Origin: an uncultured beta proteobacterium
GTDB taxonomy: Bacteria; Pseudomonadota; Gammaproteobacteria; Burkholderiales; SG8-41
DNA: 64,000 nt
Assembly (NCBI GenBank): GCA_903885665.1
Contig: CAISJL010000164.1
Coordinates: forward strand, 1 to 64,000
Direction: 5' to 3'
In this document: piece after piece, positions 18,401 through 28,155 of the stretch
How positions within the stretch are numbered: the first letter of the stretch is position 1
Layout of the letters: each line of letters starts with the position of its first letter
Made by a program: the position numbers and the translations under genes
Notes under the pieces: model-generated
The model's database searches: none
What the model was told of the DNA's origin: nothing
The model's input: the letters and a program-made list of their open reading frames with translations, nothing else

Positions 18401-21157
18401 AATAACAAAGCAAAACCTGCTCCCGCATTAATTAGCATCCATCATGCCCGCGAACACAATTTACAAAATATTAGTGTAGACATCCCGCGCGATCAATTTA
18501 CAGTGATTACTGGGGTATCTGGTAGTGGCAAGTCAACATTAGCCTTTGATATTATTTTTGCTGAAGGTCAGCGCCGCTATCTAGAGTCATTAAATGCTTA
18601 TGCCCGTCAATTTGTGCAAGGTGCACCCCGTCCCGATGTAGAAGCAATTTATGGCATACCACCAACTGTGGCCATAGAACAACGCACCAGTCATGGTGGC
18701 AGGCGCAGCACGGTTGCCACCCTCACCGAGATTTATCATTTTTTGCGACTACTCTATGTCAAGTTAGGTACTCAATATTGTCCCGACTGCGAAGTGGCGA
18801 TTGCTCCCCAAAGTCTTGATCAAATTGCTAATCGTATCAGCACTGATTACCGCCACCAACGCATTGCCCTCATGGCACCGCTAGTCATCGCCCGCAAAGG
18901 CTATTACACCGACTTAGCAAAATGGGCTGCCAACAAGGGCTTTGATTACTTACGGGTGGATGGAACATTAACCAGCACCGCCGCTTGGCCACGACTAGCA
19001 CGTTTTAGCGAACACCATATTGATTTGCCGATCACTGAAATAACGGTGCAACCGGCTCAGCATGCCCAGTTAAGAGCAGGCTTGACTGCTGCGTTAGCGC
19101 ATGGCCTGGGTGTCGTGCGTATAGTGCCTGTAGTGTCCGCCAATGCCACAAGCAACCCTATAAAGACTCCTACAAGCACTGTATCCACCACGAAACCTAA
19201 GCGCCATACCAAACTCGCTCACACTTCAACCTCCGAAGCCACATTTTCGACACAGCGTGCCTGCCCATGCTGCCATGCTAGTTTCCCAGAGCTAGATCCA
19301 AGAATGTTTTCGTTCAATTCCAAGCAAGGTTGGTGTCCGGACTGCTTAGGCACTGGCGTTGCACTTTCAAAGTCTACCTTGGCCGCGACAACCGAACAAA
19401 CCGAAAACGCTGATCGCTTACTCGATACCCTCCTCAATCAACAAGAAACGCTACAGCCCTGCCAGAGTTGTAGTGGTCAACGCCTAAACCAAAATACACT
19501 AGCAGTACGTTATGCAAAACGCTCCATTGCTGAATTAACTGCATTGCCAATTGCCCAACTCTCCACTGAATTTAAAACAATTCGCTTATCCGCTCGCGAA
19601 GCCACCATCGCCCGCGATCTACTCGCCGAGATTCGTTCGCGATTAAGTTTTTTAAGTGAGGTCGGTTTAGGGTATTTGACGCTAGATCGATCAGCGCCCA
19701 GCTTGTCCGGTGGCGAAGCGCAACGTATCCGCTTAGCAGCACAACTGGGTTCTAATCTACGTGGTGTTGCGTATATTCTTGACGAACCCACGATTGGCCT
19801 ACACCCTAGAGATAATGAAATTCTACTGAACACTTTATCAAAGCTACAATCACACGGTAACACCTTAATCGTTGTAGAGCATGATGAAGATACGATTCGA
19901 CGTGCGGATTACGTCATCGATCTTGGCCCTGGTGCTGGACGTCGCGGTGGTCAAATTGTTGCAGCTGGCACTGCTAAACAAATTCAAAAAAACAAACAGT
20001 CGGTTACTGGTCAGCTACTTGCACGACCACTACAACATCCCACCCACCCAACCCGCGACACCCATCGCCACAACCCATCAATTTATATACGGGGCGCACG
20101 CCTTCATAATTTAAAGAATGTGAATGCACGTATTCCGCTAGGGCGCTTAACGGTTGTGACCGGAGTCTCCGGTTCGGGTAAGTCAACGCTCGCCAGAGAT
20201 ATTCTACAAACCAATCTCAATAATTTATTGAGCGCGACTAAACGTCGCGCACCCGCACTGATTGGCTGTCGCGAGCTGAGCGGTTGGGAATCCGTGACTC
20301 GCGTACTTGAAGTTGATCAAACGCCAATCGGGAAAACACCACGCTCATGTCCTGCTACCTATGTTGGATTTTGGGATGCGATTCGTCGACTATTTGCTGA
20401 CACGCCAGAGGCGAGGATGCGCGGCTACTCGCCCAGTCGCTTTTCTTTCAATACCGCTGGTGGTCGATGCGAGGCCTGCGAAGGCCAAGGCGTGCAAAAA
20501 ATTGAAATGAATTTCTTACCCGACGTGCGGGTGCTTTGCAGTAGCTGTAATGGTGCGCGCTTTGACCCAGCTACACTAGCCGTCACTTTCAAAGGTCAAT
20601 CCATTGGCGCAGTATTAGCGATGTGTATTGATGAAGCGGTTGATTTTTTTGCCGCACACGAGACCATTCACCACAGCTTACAGTTATTACAAGCTGTAGG
20701 CTTAGGCTATTTATCCATCGGCCAACAAAGCCCCACCTTATCTGGAGGGGAGGCGCAACGGATTAAATTAGTCACTGAATTAGCCAAAGTACGCACTACC
20801 ATTGCCCCACCGACTAGCAAAGCATCCACACGCATACTTCCCCACACTTTATATGTATTAGATGAACCTACTGTGGGTCTACATATGGCAGATGTTGAAA
20901 AATTAATTGGTGTACTGCATCGCTTAGTCGATGCTGGCAACTCTGTAGTGGTGATCGAACATAATCTGGATGTAATGGCTGAGGCCGATTGGATTGTCGA
21001 TCTTGGTCCGGAAGGCGGTGACGGCGGCGGGAAAATTGTCGCGAGCGGCTCACCCTATCATCTCATTGATCATGGTTTGCGCTCACACACTAGTCGCATC
21101 TTAAGTCAGTTCTTGCGTGATCGAGGCAACACACGATCTCGACACGCTGTAAAATAG
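15434..21157 (+). CDS. uvrA: Tandem (double-length) UvrA excinuclease ATPase
   Basis: A 1907-residue protein made of two complete UvrA units in one chain. UvrA is the DNA-damage-recognition ATPase of nucleotide excision repair and normally acts as a dimer of about 940 residues each. Four Walker A motifs GVSGSGKS are near residues 38, 657, 1026 and 1576. Four ABC signatures LSGGE are present, and zinc-binding CxxC pairs occur in both halves (for example CRGCG, CPTCSG, CPDCLG, CEACEG). The join is near residues 955-985. Double-length UvrA is known in Burkholderiales, usually beside a separate normal uvrA. No uvrB or uvrC is here. pdxH follows 40 bases later. Confidence 0.93.
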   Translation: MKSPKHTQPHIAIRGARQNNLQNLSLDIPLHELIVVTGVSGSGKSSLVFDTLYAEGQRRYVETFSPYARQFLDRQDKPQVDSIDGVLPAIAIDQVNPVRNSRSTVGTMTELNDHLKLLFARVGKLYCRGCGQHVQADTVDHIASDIQQRASKLTDPRLIIAFPVPVPANFQTSEVQAALQAQGYSRFLHQSDTQFEVIQDRLRLSNTEPSRLSDALEAALRVGQGRVNIHLDEPPTAIWRYSTTLHCAHCNIDYNTPSPSLFSFNSPVGACEACRGFGRVIGVDYGLVIPDPKKSLRDGAIKIWQTASYAESQQDLLTYARRRSIPIAKPWQELSKDEQQWILMGDPAWQNWRESWPGHWYGVANFFKWLETKSYKMHVRVLLSKYRAYTPCPTCASARLKTEALLWRIGDLETATTALGERVRFTPQGTTVAPQLWSLLPGLGMHDIMTLPLERVQGFFDQLQHQSGAQEATHQLINEICARLHYLNQVGLGYLTLDRQSRTLSGGEVQRINLTTALGTSLVNTLFVLDEPSIGLHPRDINQVVGVMQKLRDAGNSLVVVEHEPQVMLAADRILDIGPGPGSHGGQIVDFDTPARLMANPKSLTGRYLAGNITGISEPIPNPPTATTPKLQLRGVTAHNLKQLDIDFPLRRLTVLTGVSGSGKSTLLQDVLYPALCQALGRPTESPGPFRTLEGVSHINDVILVDQSSIGRTTRSNPASYVGAFDLIRKQFADTGLAQSRDYTAGTFSFNSGTGRCPTCSGNGFEHVEMQFLSDVYLRCPDCDGQRYRAEILEVKIAGQSIADVLNMTIADAITFFHQSGTIERALQPLVDVGLDYLKLGQPVPTLSGGEAQRLKLAGFLAAAAQRAFQRVSNSKTTSLFIFDEPTTGLHFDDVRKLLIAFRKLLIAGHSLLVIEHNLDVMRAADWIIDLGPEGGDAGGELVCAGTPAEILSHPHSHTAKALREYITSQSQPQHSVKKSAPLRRTLAINNKAKPAPALISIHHAREHNLQNISVDIPRDQFTVITGVSGSGKSTLAFDIIFAEGQRRYLESLNAYARQFVQGAPRPDVEAIYGIPPTVAIEQRTSHGGRRSTVATLTEIYHFLRLLYVKLGTQYCPDCEVAIAPQSLDQIANRISTDYRHQRIALMAPLVIARKGYYTDLAKWAANKGFDYLRVDGTLTSTAAWPRLARFSEHHIDLPITEITVQPAQHAQLRAGLTAALAHGLGVVRIVPVVSANATSNPIKTPTSTVSTTKPKRHTKLAHTSTSEATFSTQRACPCCHASFPELDPRMFSFNSKQGWCPDCLGTGVALSKSTLAATTEQTENADRLLDTLLNQQETLQPCQSCSGQRLNQNTLAVRYAKRSIAELTALPIAQLSTEFKTIRLSAREATIARDLLAEIRSRLSFLSEVGLGYLTLDRSAPSLSGGEAQRIRLAAQLGSNLRGVAYILDEPTIGLHPRDNEILLNTLSKLQSHGNTLIVVEHDEDTIRRADYVIDLGPGAGRRGGQIVAAGTAKQIQKNKQSVTGQLLARPLQHPTHPTRDTHRHNPSIYIRGARLHNLKNVNARIPLGRLTVVTGVSGSGKSTLARDILQTNLNNLLSATKRRAPALIGCRELSGWESVTRVLEVDQTPIGKTPRSCPATYVGFWDAIRRLFADTPEARMRGYSPSRFSFNTAGGRCEACEGQGVQKIEMNFLPDVRVLCSSCNGARFDPATLAVTFKGQSIGAVLAMCIDEAVDFFAAHETIHHSLQLLQAVGLGYLSIGQQSPTLSGGEAQRIKLVTELAKVRTTIAPPTSKASTRILPHTLYVLDEPTVGLHMADVEKLIGVLHRLVDAGNSVVVIEHNLDVMAEADWIVDLGPEGGDGGGKIVASGSPYHLIDHGLRSHTSRILSQFLRDRGNTRSRHAVK

Positions 21158-21197
21158 TTCATTGCATTCAACATTACCCGACATTCTTGGAGCTACT

Positions 21198-21845
21198 GTG
21201 TCTTTAGTCACTCATAAACTGGCCGATCTGCGTAACGAATATCGTAAAGAACGCTTAAATCGTCGCGACCTCCATCCAGACCCATTTGTGCAATTCCAAA
21301 CCTGGTTTGACGCTGCGCTTCATGCTGAGCTTCCCATAGCCAATGCGATGACCTTAGCAACTGCTACCCCAGGCGGAGTGCCATCGGCGCGGATCGTGTT
21401 ATTAAAAGGTTTGGATGCAGAAGGTTTTGTGTTCTATACCAATTACCAAAGTCGTAAAGGTCAAGAACTGAACACCAATCCAATCGCAGCCTTAGTCTTA
21501 TATTGGGCAGAGTTGGAACGCGAAGTGCGTATTGAAGGTCGTGTTAGCACAGTTTCAGCAGCAGAGTCAGACGTCTATTTTGATAGTCGACCGCTGGGCA
21601 GTCGTCATGCTGCAATTGCCTCACCCCAAAGCGCCGTCGTATCTGGACGTAGCCACCTAGAGACACAATTCGCAGCCACGATCGCACAAGAGGGCGATAC
21701 ACCACAGCGACCTGAACACTGGGGTGGCTATCGCGTGCACCCAAACTCGATAGAATTCTGGCAAGGCCGACCTAATCGACTTCACGACCGCTTAATTTAT
21801 AAGCGGCATTCAAATGGTTGGTCCATAGAACGCCTTGCACCCTAG
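21198..21845 (+). CDS. pdxH: Pyridoxamine/pyridoxine 5'-phosphate oxidase
   Basis: A 215-residue FMN enzyme that oxidises pyridoxine or pyridoxamine 5'-phosphate to pyridoxal 5'-phosphate, the last step of vitamin B6 synthesis and salvage. Motifs include [34 protein letters not shown] (FMN binding), EREVRIEGR and, at the C terminus, [15 protein letters not shown] 21198 is chosen as start because GGAG lies five bases upstream and it gives the usual family length; the frame can be read from TTG 21162. It follows uvrA by 40 bases in the same direction. Confidence 0.93.
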   Translation: MSLVTHKLADLRNEYRKERLNRRDLHPDPFVQFQTWFDAALHAELPIANAMTLATATPGGVPSARIVLLKGLDAEGFVFYTNYQSRKGQELNTNPIAALVLYWAELEREVRIEGRVSTVSAAESDVYFDSRPLGSRHAAIASPQSAVVSGRSHLETQFAATIAQEGDTPQRPEHWGGYRVHPNSIEFWQGRPNRLHDRLIYKRHSNGWSIERLAP

Positions 21846-21928
21846 GACTTTAAGCGTGAACCGATATCAACCCCAATTCCATAATCATTTTTAGAATCTG
21901 CTGTCTGGCACACCTACAGTTCACTATC

Positions 21929-22840
21929 TTGCCCACCTCACTGACTGCTCGCACCTACGAATCCCTACTGGCTTGGTATTTTGTCATTGTATGGGGCTCG
22001 GGGTTTCTTGCCACTAAAGTCGGCCTACAACACGCCCCTCCTTTTACATTTTTATCACTTCGCTTTGCTTTTGGTGTGCTGTGCATGATCCCCATCGTCT
22101 GGTATACACGACCAGTGTGGCCCACACGTCTGATCGACTACATGCATCTGATTATTGCTGGTCTGCTCATGCATGCCGTGCATTTGGGGGGCAGTCACTA
22201 CACGCAATATCTCGGCATGTCAGCCGGCATTACTGCAGTACTACTCTCCATTCAACCGCTATTAACTGCATTGATCGCCAGTCGTTGGCTGGGCGAACGT
22301 TTAGCACCACAGCAATGGGCAGGGATAGCAATTGGTATCGGCGGTGTCGTGTTAATTGTTTGGCATAAGATTGATATCCGAGAAGCAACACTGGGTGCGC
22401 TCATTGCAGTGACCGTTTCTTTGTTTGGTGTCACAGCAGGAACACTATATCAACGCACCTTTTGTCCGTCTGTGGATTTACGTGCTGGTTCACTCATACA
22501 ATTCTCAGGTACCTTGCTGGTTGTTGCACCACTGGCAATCTGGGTAGAAACCACACCCATTCGTTGGACTTGGTTGCTGATCGCGATCATTGTTATTTTA
22601 GTATTCTGCGCATCCATATTAGCAGTAAACGCATTTCACACGCTCATGCGCCGCGGTCAAGCCACTAAAGTGACCAGTCTCATTTATTTCACCCCCATCT
22701 TCGCAGTCGCACTCGAGTTCCTCCTGTTCCAGGTTGTTCCTACCTTCATTGCGCTTACTGGCATTGCTATCACTTGCTTGGGTGTGGCGATGGTCACCTG
22801 GCAACGTCCACCCCAGACTGATCCTAAAAAGACTGCGTAA
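21929..22840 (+). CDS. EamA/DMT-superfamily permease
   Basis: A 303-residue inner-membrane protein with about ten transmembrane helices in two EamA repeats. The first begins FVIVWGSGFLATKVGL, and the second half contains another long hydrophobic series. Drug/metabolite transporters of this type usually export amino acids, metabolites or drugs. Start is TTG 21929; no ATG lies early enough to keep the first helix, and the ribosome site is weak. Its stop TAA shares one base with the ATG of the next gene (MFS), so the two permeases are translationally coupled. Confidence 0.85.
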   Translation: MPTSLTARTYESLLAWYFVIVWGSGFLATKVGLQHAPPFTFLSLRFAFGVLCMIPIVWYTRPVWPTRLIDYMHLIIAGLLMHAVHLGGSHYTQYLGMSAGITAVLLSIQPLLTALIASRWLGERLAPQQWAGIAIGIGGVVLIVWHKIDIREATLGALIAVTVSLFGVTAGTLYQRTFCPSVDLRAGSLIQFSGTLLVVAPLAIWVETTPIRWTWLLIAIIVILVFCASILAVNAFHTLMRRGQATKVTSLIYFTPIFAVALEFLLFQVVPTFIALTGIAITCLGVAMVTWQRPPQTDPKKTA

Positions 22841-23979
22841 TGACTCATACGATCTCGATCTACCGTATTCTGCTATTGACCATACTGTGCCATCTGACCT
22901 TTGCTGGCGTCCGAGTCACCCTATCGCTCTATGCGCTACACCTCAAGGCCTCTCCACTGATCGTGGGTATTCTCATTTCATTACTGGCCGCTGTACCCTT
23001 ATTATTTTCTGTCAGTTGGGGTCGCATGATTGATCGCATTGGTGTGCAAAAACCGCTGCTGATCGGCAGTGGCGCAACCCTAGCTGCAGCACTGATCGCT
23101 GCAGCTTCACCGGGGCTGGAGACTTTATTTATTGTCAGCGCACTATCTGGCAGTGGTTTTATGCTGATTCATATCTGCGTTAATCAAGTCGCAGGCATGC
23201 TGGGCACGCCTGAGCAAAGGCCTAGACACTTTAGCCTGCTAGCGCTCGCATTCTCCACCTCCGGTTTTCTAGGGCCCAGTCTCGCCGGCTTTGCCATCGA
23301 CTTAGTCGGTCATCGGCTCACTTTCTTAATGCTGAGTATCAGTGCTACCGCTGGAATCATCTTACTCATCACCAAACCTATTCAACTTAAATCAGCAACT
23401 AACCATAGCAGTCACAGCCAACCAAAGCGACTCATGGATTTATTTCGGATTCGTGATCTACGACGGGTATTTATTACCAGTGCGATACTCTCAATGGCTT
23501 GGGACTTGTTCACATTTGTGACCCCGATTCACGGCACACAACTGGGATTATCTGCAACCAAAATTGGCCTTATTCTAGGTGCTTTTGGTAGTGCCATCTT
23601 CATTGTGCGTTTAATACTGCCCATGTTAATTCTTCACCTAAGCGAATGGCCTTTATTAATTGGTGGCATGATTGCCACCGGCTTAGCAATGGTGATCTTC
23701 CCACTCATTCATGAGGTATCGCTATTAATGGCTATTGCATTTGTAACTGGGCTCGCTATTGGCGGCACCCAGCCTATGATTATGGCGCTACTCTATAACA
23801 CAGCACCCGAGGGACGTGGCGGCGAGGTTGTGGGTGTGCGCACCTTCTTAATCAATGTCACGCAGGCTGGAATCCCTCTGCTTTTTGGTGTGGTTGGCGC
23901 CACCTTAGGTATGACACCTGTGTTCTGGTGTATGGCCGCTGCCCTACTGATTGGTGGCATCTATATCAGTCGTGGATAA
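22840..23979 (+). CDS. Major facilitator superfamily transporter
   Basis: A 379-residue inner-membrane protein with about twelve hydrophobic helices. The loop after helix 2 reads SWGRMIDRIGVQKP, the MFS signature position (G-x-x-x-D-R-x-G). A polar middle loop (about 180-200) separates the halves. The start overlaps the EamA stop by one base, so the two are one transcription unit. Substrate is not predictable. A hairpin terminator follows at 24056-24081. Confidence 0.88.
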   Translation: MTHTISIYRILLLTILCHLTFAGVRVTLSLYALHLKASPLIVGILISLLAAVPLLFSVSWGRMIDRIGVQKPLLIGSGATLAAALIAAASPGLETLFIVSALSGSGFMLIHICVNQVAGMLGTPEQRPRHFSLLALAFSTSGFLGPSLAGFAIDLVGHRLTFLMLSISATAGIILLITKPIQLKSATNHSSHSQPKRLMDLFRIRDLRRVFITSAILSMAWDLFTFVTPIHGTQLGLSATKIGLILGAFGSAIFIVRLILPMLILHLSEWPLLIGGMIATGLAMVIFPLIHEVSLLMAIAFVTGLAIGGTQPMIMALLYNTAPEGRGGEVVGVRTFLINVTQAGIPLLFGVVGATLGMTPVFWCMAAALLIGGIYISRG

Positions 23980-24055
23980 GCACGAGAGCGGGGATAGGGA
24001 TAGGATCGAAAATGCGAGCGGTCTATGCGTTCAAGATCAATACAGCAGTCACATG

Positions 24056-24081
24056 AAAAAGGGCACCACAGTGCCCTTTTT
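24056..24081. terminator. Bidirectional hairpin terminator between MFS and SWIB genes
   Basis: An 11-base perfect stem AAAAAGGGCAC / GTGCCCTTTTT with a four-base loop CACA at 24067-24070. It serves the rightward MFS gene ending at 23979 and the leftward SWIB gene ending at 24103. Confidence 0.85.
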
Positions 24082-24102
24082 AAATTGCATGTAAGCAATG
24101 AA

Positions 24103-24492
24103 TTACTTCAAGTGCTTGCTGAGCAATTTTGTCATTTCAAACATTGATACTTGCTTCTTACCACCAAAGACAACCTTCAATTTGTCATCGGCGTTAATGT
24201 TGCGCTTGTTCTTGCTATCTTGGAGGTCATGCTTTTTGATATAAGCCCAGATCTTCTTGGTGACTTCAGTGCGAGGCATTGCAGCATTGCCAATCACTGC
24301 ACCAAGCTCTGCGCTCACTTGCATTGGCTTCATGAAAGCCGCGTTAGGCTTACGCTTTGCAGCTACTGTTTTTTTCTTGGCTACTGGCTTCTTAGCAACT
24401 GCTTTCTTCGCTACAGCCTTCTTTGCTACCACTTTCTTTGCTTTGACAACTTTAGTTACTGTTTTTTTTGTCGCTTTTTTCTTTGCAGCCAT
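24103..24492 (-). CDS. SWIB/MDM2-domain protein with histone-H1-like Lys/Ala tail
   Basis: A 129-residue, highly basic protein. Residues 3-48 are low-complexity Lys/Ala/Val repeats of the AVAKK type, like bacterial histone-H1 homologues that coat DNA. Residues about 52-127 form a SWIB domain (FMKPMQVSAELGAVIG ... MPRTEVTKKIWAYIKKHDLQD ... FEMTKLLSKHL), a fold best known from eukaryotic chromatin remodellers and chlamydial proteins. Such fusions are known in Burkholderiales and chlamydiae. It is probably nucleoid-associated. Monocistronic, ending at a strong terminator. The tail's DNA is itself repetitive and may vary in length between strains. Confidence 0.9.
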   Translation of the reverse strand: MAAKKKATKKTVTKVVKAKKVVAKKAVAKKAVAKKPVAKKKTVAAKRKPNAAFMKPMQVSAELGAVIGNAAMPRTEVTKKIWAYIKKHDLQDSKNKRNINADDKLKVVFGGKKQVSMFEMTKLLSKHLK

Positions 24493-24903
24493 CGATTATT
24501 CTCCCGTGTGGGTTAGGGTAAATTTTATCTATTAAATTCAAACATTGCATGAATCAGTGCTCCGTGAAGACTCACGGTGCAGACAGAATGCCGATGGATG
24601 AACACTTTGTCAATGGGTTGCCATAGGGAAAATAGCAACTTTTCACTCTTGAGGACCACTATCCTCCCTATGTAGTGCCTAAAGTGCTTGGCAAACGCGC
24701 AATTCCGATGCATCACTAGGTATGAAATTACACTTTTTGGAGCTCTATTTTTAGCCACTATTTAGCTAAAATTTAGGTCTCTCAGCAGTATTAAATTGGA
24801 TGGTAGCAGCCACAAAAAATACCAACTTCTCCTGGAGAATCACTTGCTACCCATCAAAACGACGGCGCCGCACAACCGATCGTCCATCCTCTATAACAGT
24901 CCG
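24493..24903. other. Intergenic region with a possible structured element
   Basis: No coding region is supported. TTTAGCTAAA at 24761-24770 is a perfect palindrome. At about 24798-24855, GATGG-TAGCA pairs with TGCTACCCATC apart from one bulge, enclosing a second near-palindrome TCTCCTGGAGA (about 24828-24838). This could be an RNA hairpin, but no known riboswitch or small RNA is recognised. The promoter of the leftward SWIB gene should be in the left half. Confidence 0.35.
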
Positions 24904-25467
24904 CTAAGCGCCAAGTGCACTACTCTTGAGTTGGGCAGCGTATTGCTTACGAAATTTTTGAAATTTTGGTGACACCACATATTGACAGTAGGACTGCTGT
25001 GGGTTGCGTTCAAAATATTCTTGATGGTAGGGCTCAGCAATATAAAAGTGAGGCGCAGGTGAAACCTCAGTGACGATAGCTCTCCGGCCATAGATCTGGT
25101 TCATCTCTAAGTTCGCTATCATCTGGCGAGCCAATGCCTGTTGCTCTGGGCTATGATAAAAAATCACTGAGCGATATTGTGTACCGACATCATTGCCTTG
25201 GGCATTTAATGTAGTGGGGTCATGAATATTAAAAAACACCTCTAATAATTTTTCATAACTCATGATGTTCGGATCAAAAGTGATGTTGACAACCTCAGCA
25301 TGTCCGGTATCCCCATTACAAATATCTTCATATCGCGGGTTTTCCAGATGCCCCCCACAATAACCAGACTCCACCGATTGCACGCCTCTAAGGGCATCAA
25401 ATACAGCCTCAATACACCAGAAACAACCGCCGCCAAAAGTTGCTGTTTCTTGCTGATTCGTTGTCAT
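24904..25467 (-). CDS. msrA: Peptide methionine-S-sulfoxide reductase
   Basis: A protein of about 187 residues that reduces methionine S-sulfoxide in proteins, repairing oxidative damage with thioredoxin. The catalytic motif GGGCFWCIE gives nucleophile Cys15 from this start. The conserved GYCGGHLENPRYEDICNGDTGHAE and TQYRSVIF blocks are present. ATG 25467 is chosen because AGGAG lies about ten bases before it; an in-frame start at 25494 is possible. A recycling cysteine is plausible at the SYCQYV segment near the C terminus. Single gene upstream of nothing obviously related; fbp is further upstream on the same strand. Confidence 0.93.
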   Translation of the reverse strand: MTTNQQETATFGGGCFWCIEAVFDALRGVQSVESGYCGGHLENPRYEDICNGDTGHAEVVNITFDPNIMSYEKLLEVFFNIHDPTTLNAQGNDVGTQYRSVIFYHSPEQQALARQMIANLEMNQIYGRRAIVTEVSPAPHFYIAEPYHQEYFERNPQQSYCQYVVSPKFQKFRKQYAAQLKSSALGA

Positions 25468-25517
25468 TTGCTCACCACTCCTATTAAACGCCACACATTC
25501 ACATTATGCCCAGAGAG

Positions 25518-26504
25518 TTACTGACCATCACCATGGTAGGACATAATGCGTTCGACTTCATTACGTGAACCTAAAATCACCCCTACCCGCTGGTGTAAGC
25601 GCTGGGGTTGGACTTCCATAATACGCTGGCGACCAGTAGAGGCAGCACCACCGGCTTGCTCGACAATAAAGGCCATTGGATTAGCTTCATACATCAGGCG
25701 CAGACGGCCCTCGACATGCTTTGAGTCCTGCGGATACATGAACACACCACCGCGAGTCAAAATCCGATAGACATCAGCCACCATTGACGCTACCCAGCGC
25801 ATGTTGTAGTCCTTACCCAAGGGGCCAGATTTTCCTGCCAGGCATTCTTCAATATAACGCTTCACTGGCGCACCCCAGTTCCGCATGTTTGACATATTAA
25901 TGGCAAACTCTGCGGTATCTACAGGGATAGTAATGTTGGGGCTGGTTAATATCCACTGCCCTACCATACGATCCAGCGTAAAACCATGTGCACCCTGACC
26001 CACCGTCAACACCATCATGGTTGCAGGTCCATACACCACAAAACCTGCGGCAATTTGCTGGCTGCCGGCTTGTAGAAATGCCGCCTCATCCGAAGTGTGC
26101 GTTTGTGGTTTACGTAGCACTGAAAAAATGGTGCCTACCGATACATTCACATCAATATTAGACGATCCATCTAAAGGATCCATCAGCATTAACAGCTCCC
26201 CACGCGGATATTGGCTAGGGATAGGGTAGGGCAACTCCATTTCCTCTGAAGCTAGGCCAGCAAGATGGCCGCCCCACTCATTGGCTTGAATCAAAATATC
26301 ATTCGCAATCACATCTAATTTTTTTTGCACTTCACCTTGCACATTGTCAGTGCCCGCACTTCCTAATACACCCTCTTGCAATGCACCTTGCCCAATCGAA
26401 TGACTGATTGTTTGGCAGCCGCTTGCCATTTGTTCAATTAAAAATCGTAAATCAGCACTAACTGCTTCTTGATTAAGAAATTGTGTCAACGTCACTGCTT
26501 GCAT
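25518..26504 (-). CDS. fbp: Fructose-1,6-bisphosphatase class 1
   Basis: A 328-residue cytoplasmic phosphatase converting fructose 1,6-bisphosphate to fructose 6-phosphate in gluconeogenesis. Metal and substrate motifs are visible: [33 protein letters not shown] and the C-terminal [25 protein letters not shown] 26504 has AAGGGG five bases upstream; an in-frame GTG at 26510 abuts that site and is less likely. Normal length. It suggests that the organism grows on organic acids, in line with the many carboxylate-binding proteins. Confidence 0.94.
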   Translation of the reverse strand: MQAVTLTQFLNQEAVSADLRFLIEQMASGCQTISHSIGQGALQEGVLGSAGTDNVQGEVQKKLDVIANDILIQANEWGGHLAGLASEEMELPYPIPSQYPRGELLMLMDPLDGSSNIDVNVSVGTIFSVLRKPQTHTSDEAAFLQAGSQQIAAGFVVYGPATMMVLTVGQGAHGFTLDRMVGQWILTSPNITIPVDTAEFAINMSNMRNWGAPVKRYIEECLAGKSGPLGKDYNMRWVASMVADVYRILTRGGVFMYPQDSKHVEGRLRLMYEANPMAFIVEQAGGAASTGRQRIMEVQPQRLHQRVGVILGSRNEVERIMSYHGDGQ

Positions 26505-26580
26505 GTCCACCCCTTATGAATTGAATATCGATCACTGTCTATGATGATCAACTCATCATACTGTCAATCGCTACGGTTAC

Positions 26581-27780
26581 CTAACTGATGGTAATACGCG
26601 CAAATTTGCGCTTACCAATCTGAAATACTGCTGAAGTGCCTGGCGGTAATAACAGACTTTTATCGCTTACTTTTTCGCCGTCGATTTTGACTCCGCCCTG
26701 ACCTAACATCCGAATCGCCTCTGAGGTGGTTTCTGTTAAACCCGCCTGCTTTAAGGCATTAGCGATGGGAATACCGGCCTCTGGTGCGATCAATATCACT
26801 TCTTCGACTACATCTGGTGCGCTGTGTTGGCGAAAACGTGCTTCAAAATCTGCAAGCGCACGCTCTCCTGCACCCGCTCCATGAAAACGATCGACAATTT
26901 CACGTGCAAACTCAACTTTAATATCCCTAGGATTTGCACCAGCGGCAATTGACTCCCGCCACTGCTGAATTTGCGCAATCGAGGCAAACGACAATAATTC
27001 AATATAGCGCCACATTAAGGTATCTGAGATCGACATCAGTTTGCCAAAAATCTCTTGCGGGGGATCTTGAATCGCCACATAGTTGTTGAGCGACTTTGAC
27101 ATTTTATTAACGCCATCCAAGCCTTCTAACAATGGCATGGTGAGAATGCATTGGGGTGCTTGCCCGTGATATTTTTGTAATTCACGGCCCATCAATAAAT
27201 TAAATTTCTGATCGGTGCCTCCCAACTCCACATCGGCCTCTAAAGCGACCGAGTCGTAGCCTTGCACCAATGGATAGAGAAATTCATGAATTGCAATCGG
27301 TTGATTGCCGCGATAGCGCTTCGCGAAATCATCACGCTCTAACATCCGTGCAACCGTATGGGTTGCGGCCAGCTTAATCAACCCAGCCGCATCCATTTTC
27401 CCCATCCAAGTGGAATTAAAAACAACTTCGGTCCGTTGCGGATCTAGAATCCGAAACACTTGCGCAGTATAGGTCTCTGCATTACGTAATACGGCTTCGC
27501 GATCCAAAGGTGGGCGCGTAGTATTTTTACCGGTCGGATCCCCAATCATGCCGGTGAAGTCACCAATCAAAAACAACACATGATGGCCCAACTCTTGAAA
27601 TTGTCGTAACTTATTGATTAATACCGTATGGCCTAAGTGTAAGTCTGGTGCTGTAGGATCGAAGCCTGCTTTAATCCGCAAAGGACGCCCGCTGCGCAAT
27701 TTATCTTGCAATTCCGATAGCACCAGCAATTCATCGCAACCGCGCTGAATGATTTGTAATTGTTGATCTATTGCGACCAT
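26581..27780 (-). CDS. tyrS: Tyrosyl-tRNA synthetase
   Basis: A 399-residue class I aminoacyl-tRNA synthetase charging tRNA-Tyr. The HIGH-type motif is DLHLGH (48-51) and the KMSKS motif is NKMSKS near residue 225. The C-terminal S4-type RNA-binding domain contains [17 protein letters not shown]. Length fits the shorter TyrS/TyrZ class found in proteobacteria. The start is ATG 27780. It lies divergent from anmK, an arrangement frequent in Burkholderiales. Confidence 0.95.
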   Translation of the reverse strand: MVAIDQQLQIIQRGCDELLVLSELQDKLRSGRPLRIKAGFDPTAPDLHLGHTVLINKLRQFQELGHHVLFLIGDFTGMIGDPTGKNTTRPPLDREAVLRNAETYTAQVFRILDPQRTEVVFNSTWMGKMDAAGLIKLAATHTVARMLERDDFAKRYRGNQPIAIHEFLYPLVQGYDSVALEADVELGGTDQKFNLLMGRELQKYHGQAPQCILTMPLLEGLDGVNKMSKSLNNYVAIQDPPQEIFGKLMSISDTLMWRYIELLSFASIAQIQQWRESIAAGANPRDIKVEFAREIVDRFHGAGAGERALADFEARFRQHSAPDVVEEVILIAPEAGIPIANALKQAGLTETTSEAIRMLGQGGVKIDGEKVSDKSLLLPPGTSAVFQIGKRKFARITIS

Positions 27781-28155
27781 GGAAATCTGCTCACTTTTTA
27801 GGACTCAATTGTTAACCTTATCAGGTAACGCACCCGATTAAATCACTGACTGATTAAATCAATTACTTATTAATCAAATACATATTAATCAACTACATAT
27901 TAAATCGATTGCTTAGCAATAACCTACCGCAACACGAACCAGACCAAAGCTGGGTCAAAGTCTAGCTCCGTGAATACGCTGTCGACTTACGCAGTTCGCA
28001 CATCCGCTATATACTGAACAATGCGCTATCCTCAAACACATGCATTACGACTACATACAATCACCTCTGCTTAAATGATGAAATATGCACTATAGACCTG
28101 TGATTTTAGCCCAAAAGTGCTTACTCTGGCACGCCGCGATGAGCGGGGCGCCCTG
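27781..28155. other. Divergent tyrS-anmK intergenic region with a 15-bp repeat
   Basis: A 375-base gap with no gene. A 15-base direct repeat, ATTAATCAAATACAT at 27869-27883 and ATTAATCAACTACAT at 27884-27898, is followed by a partial third copy. The sequence around it is AT-rich. Both divergent promoters should be here but cannot be placed. Confidence 0.5.

Noticed and set aside
24151-24535. Long plus-strand reading frames opposite the SWIB gene, rich in Phe and Ala
   Set aside because: They are antisense images of the Lys/Ala-rich tail; the minus-strand frame has clear SWIB homology.
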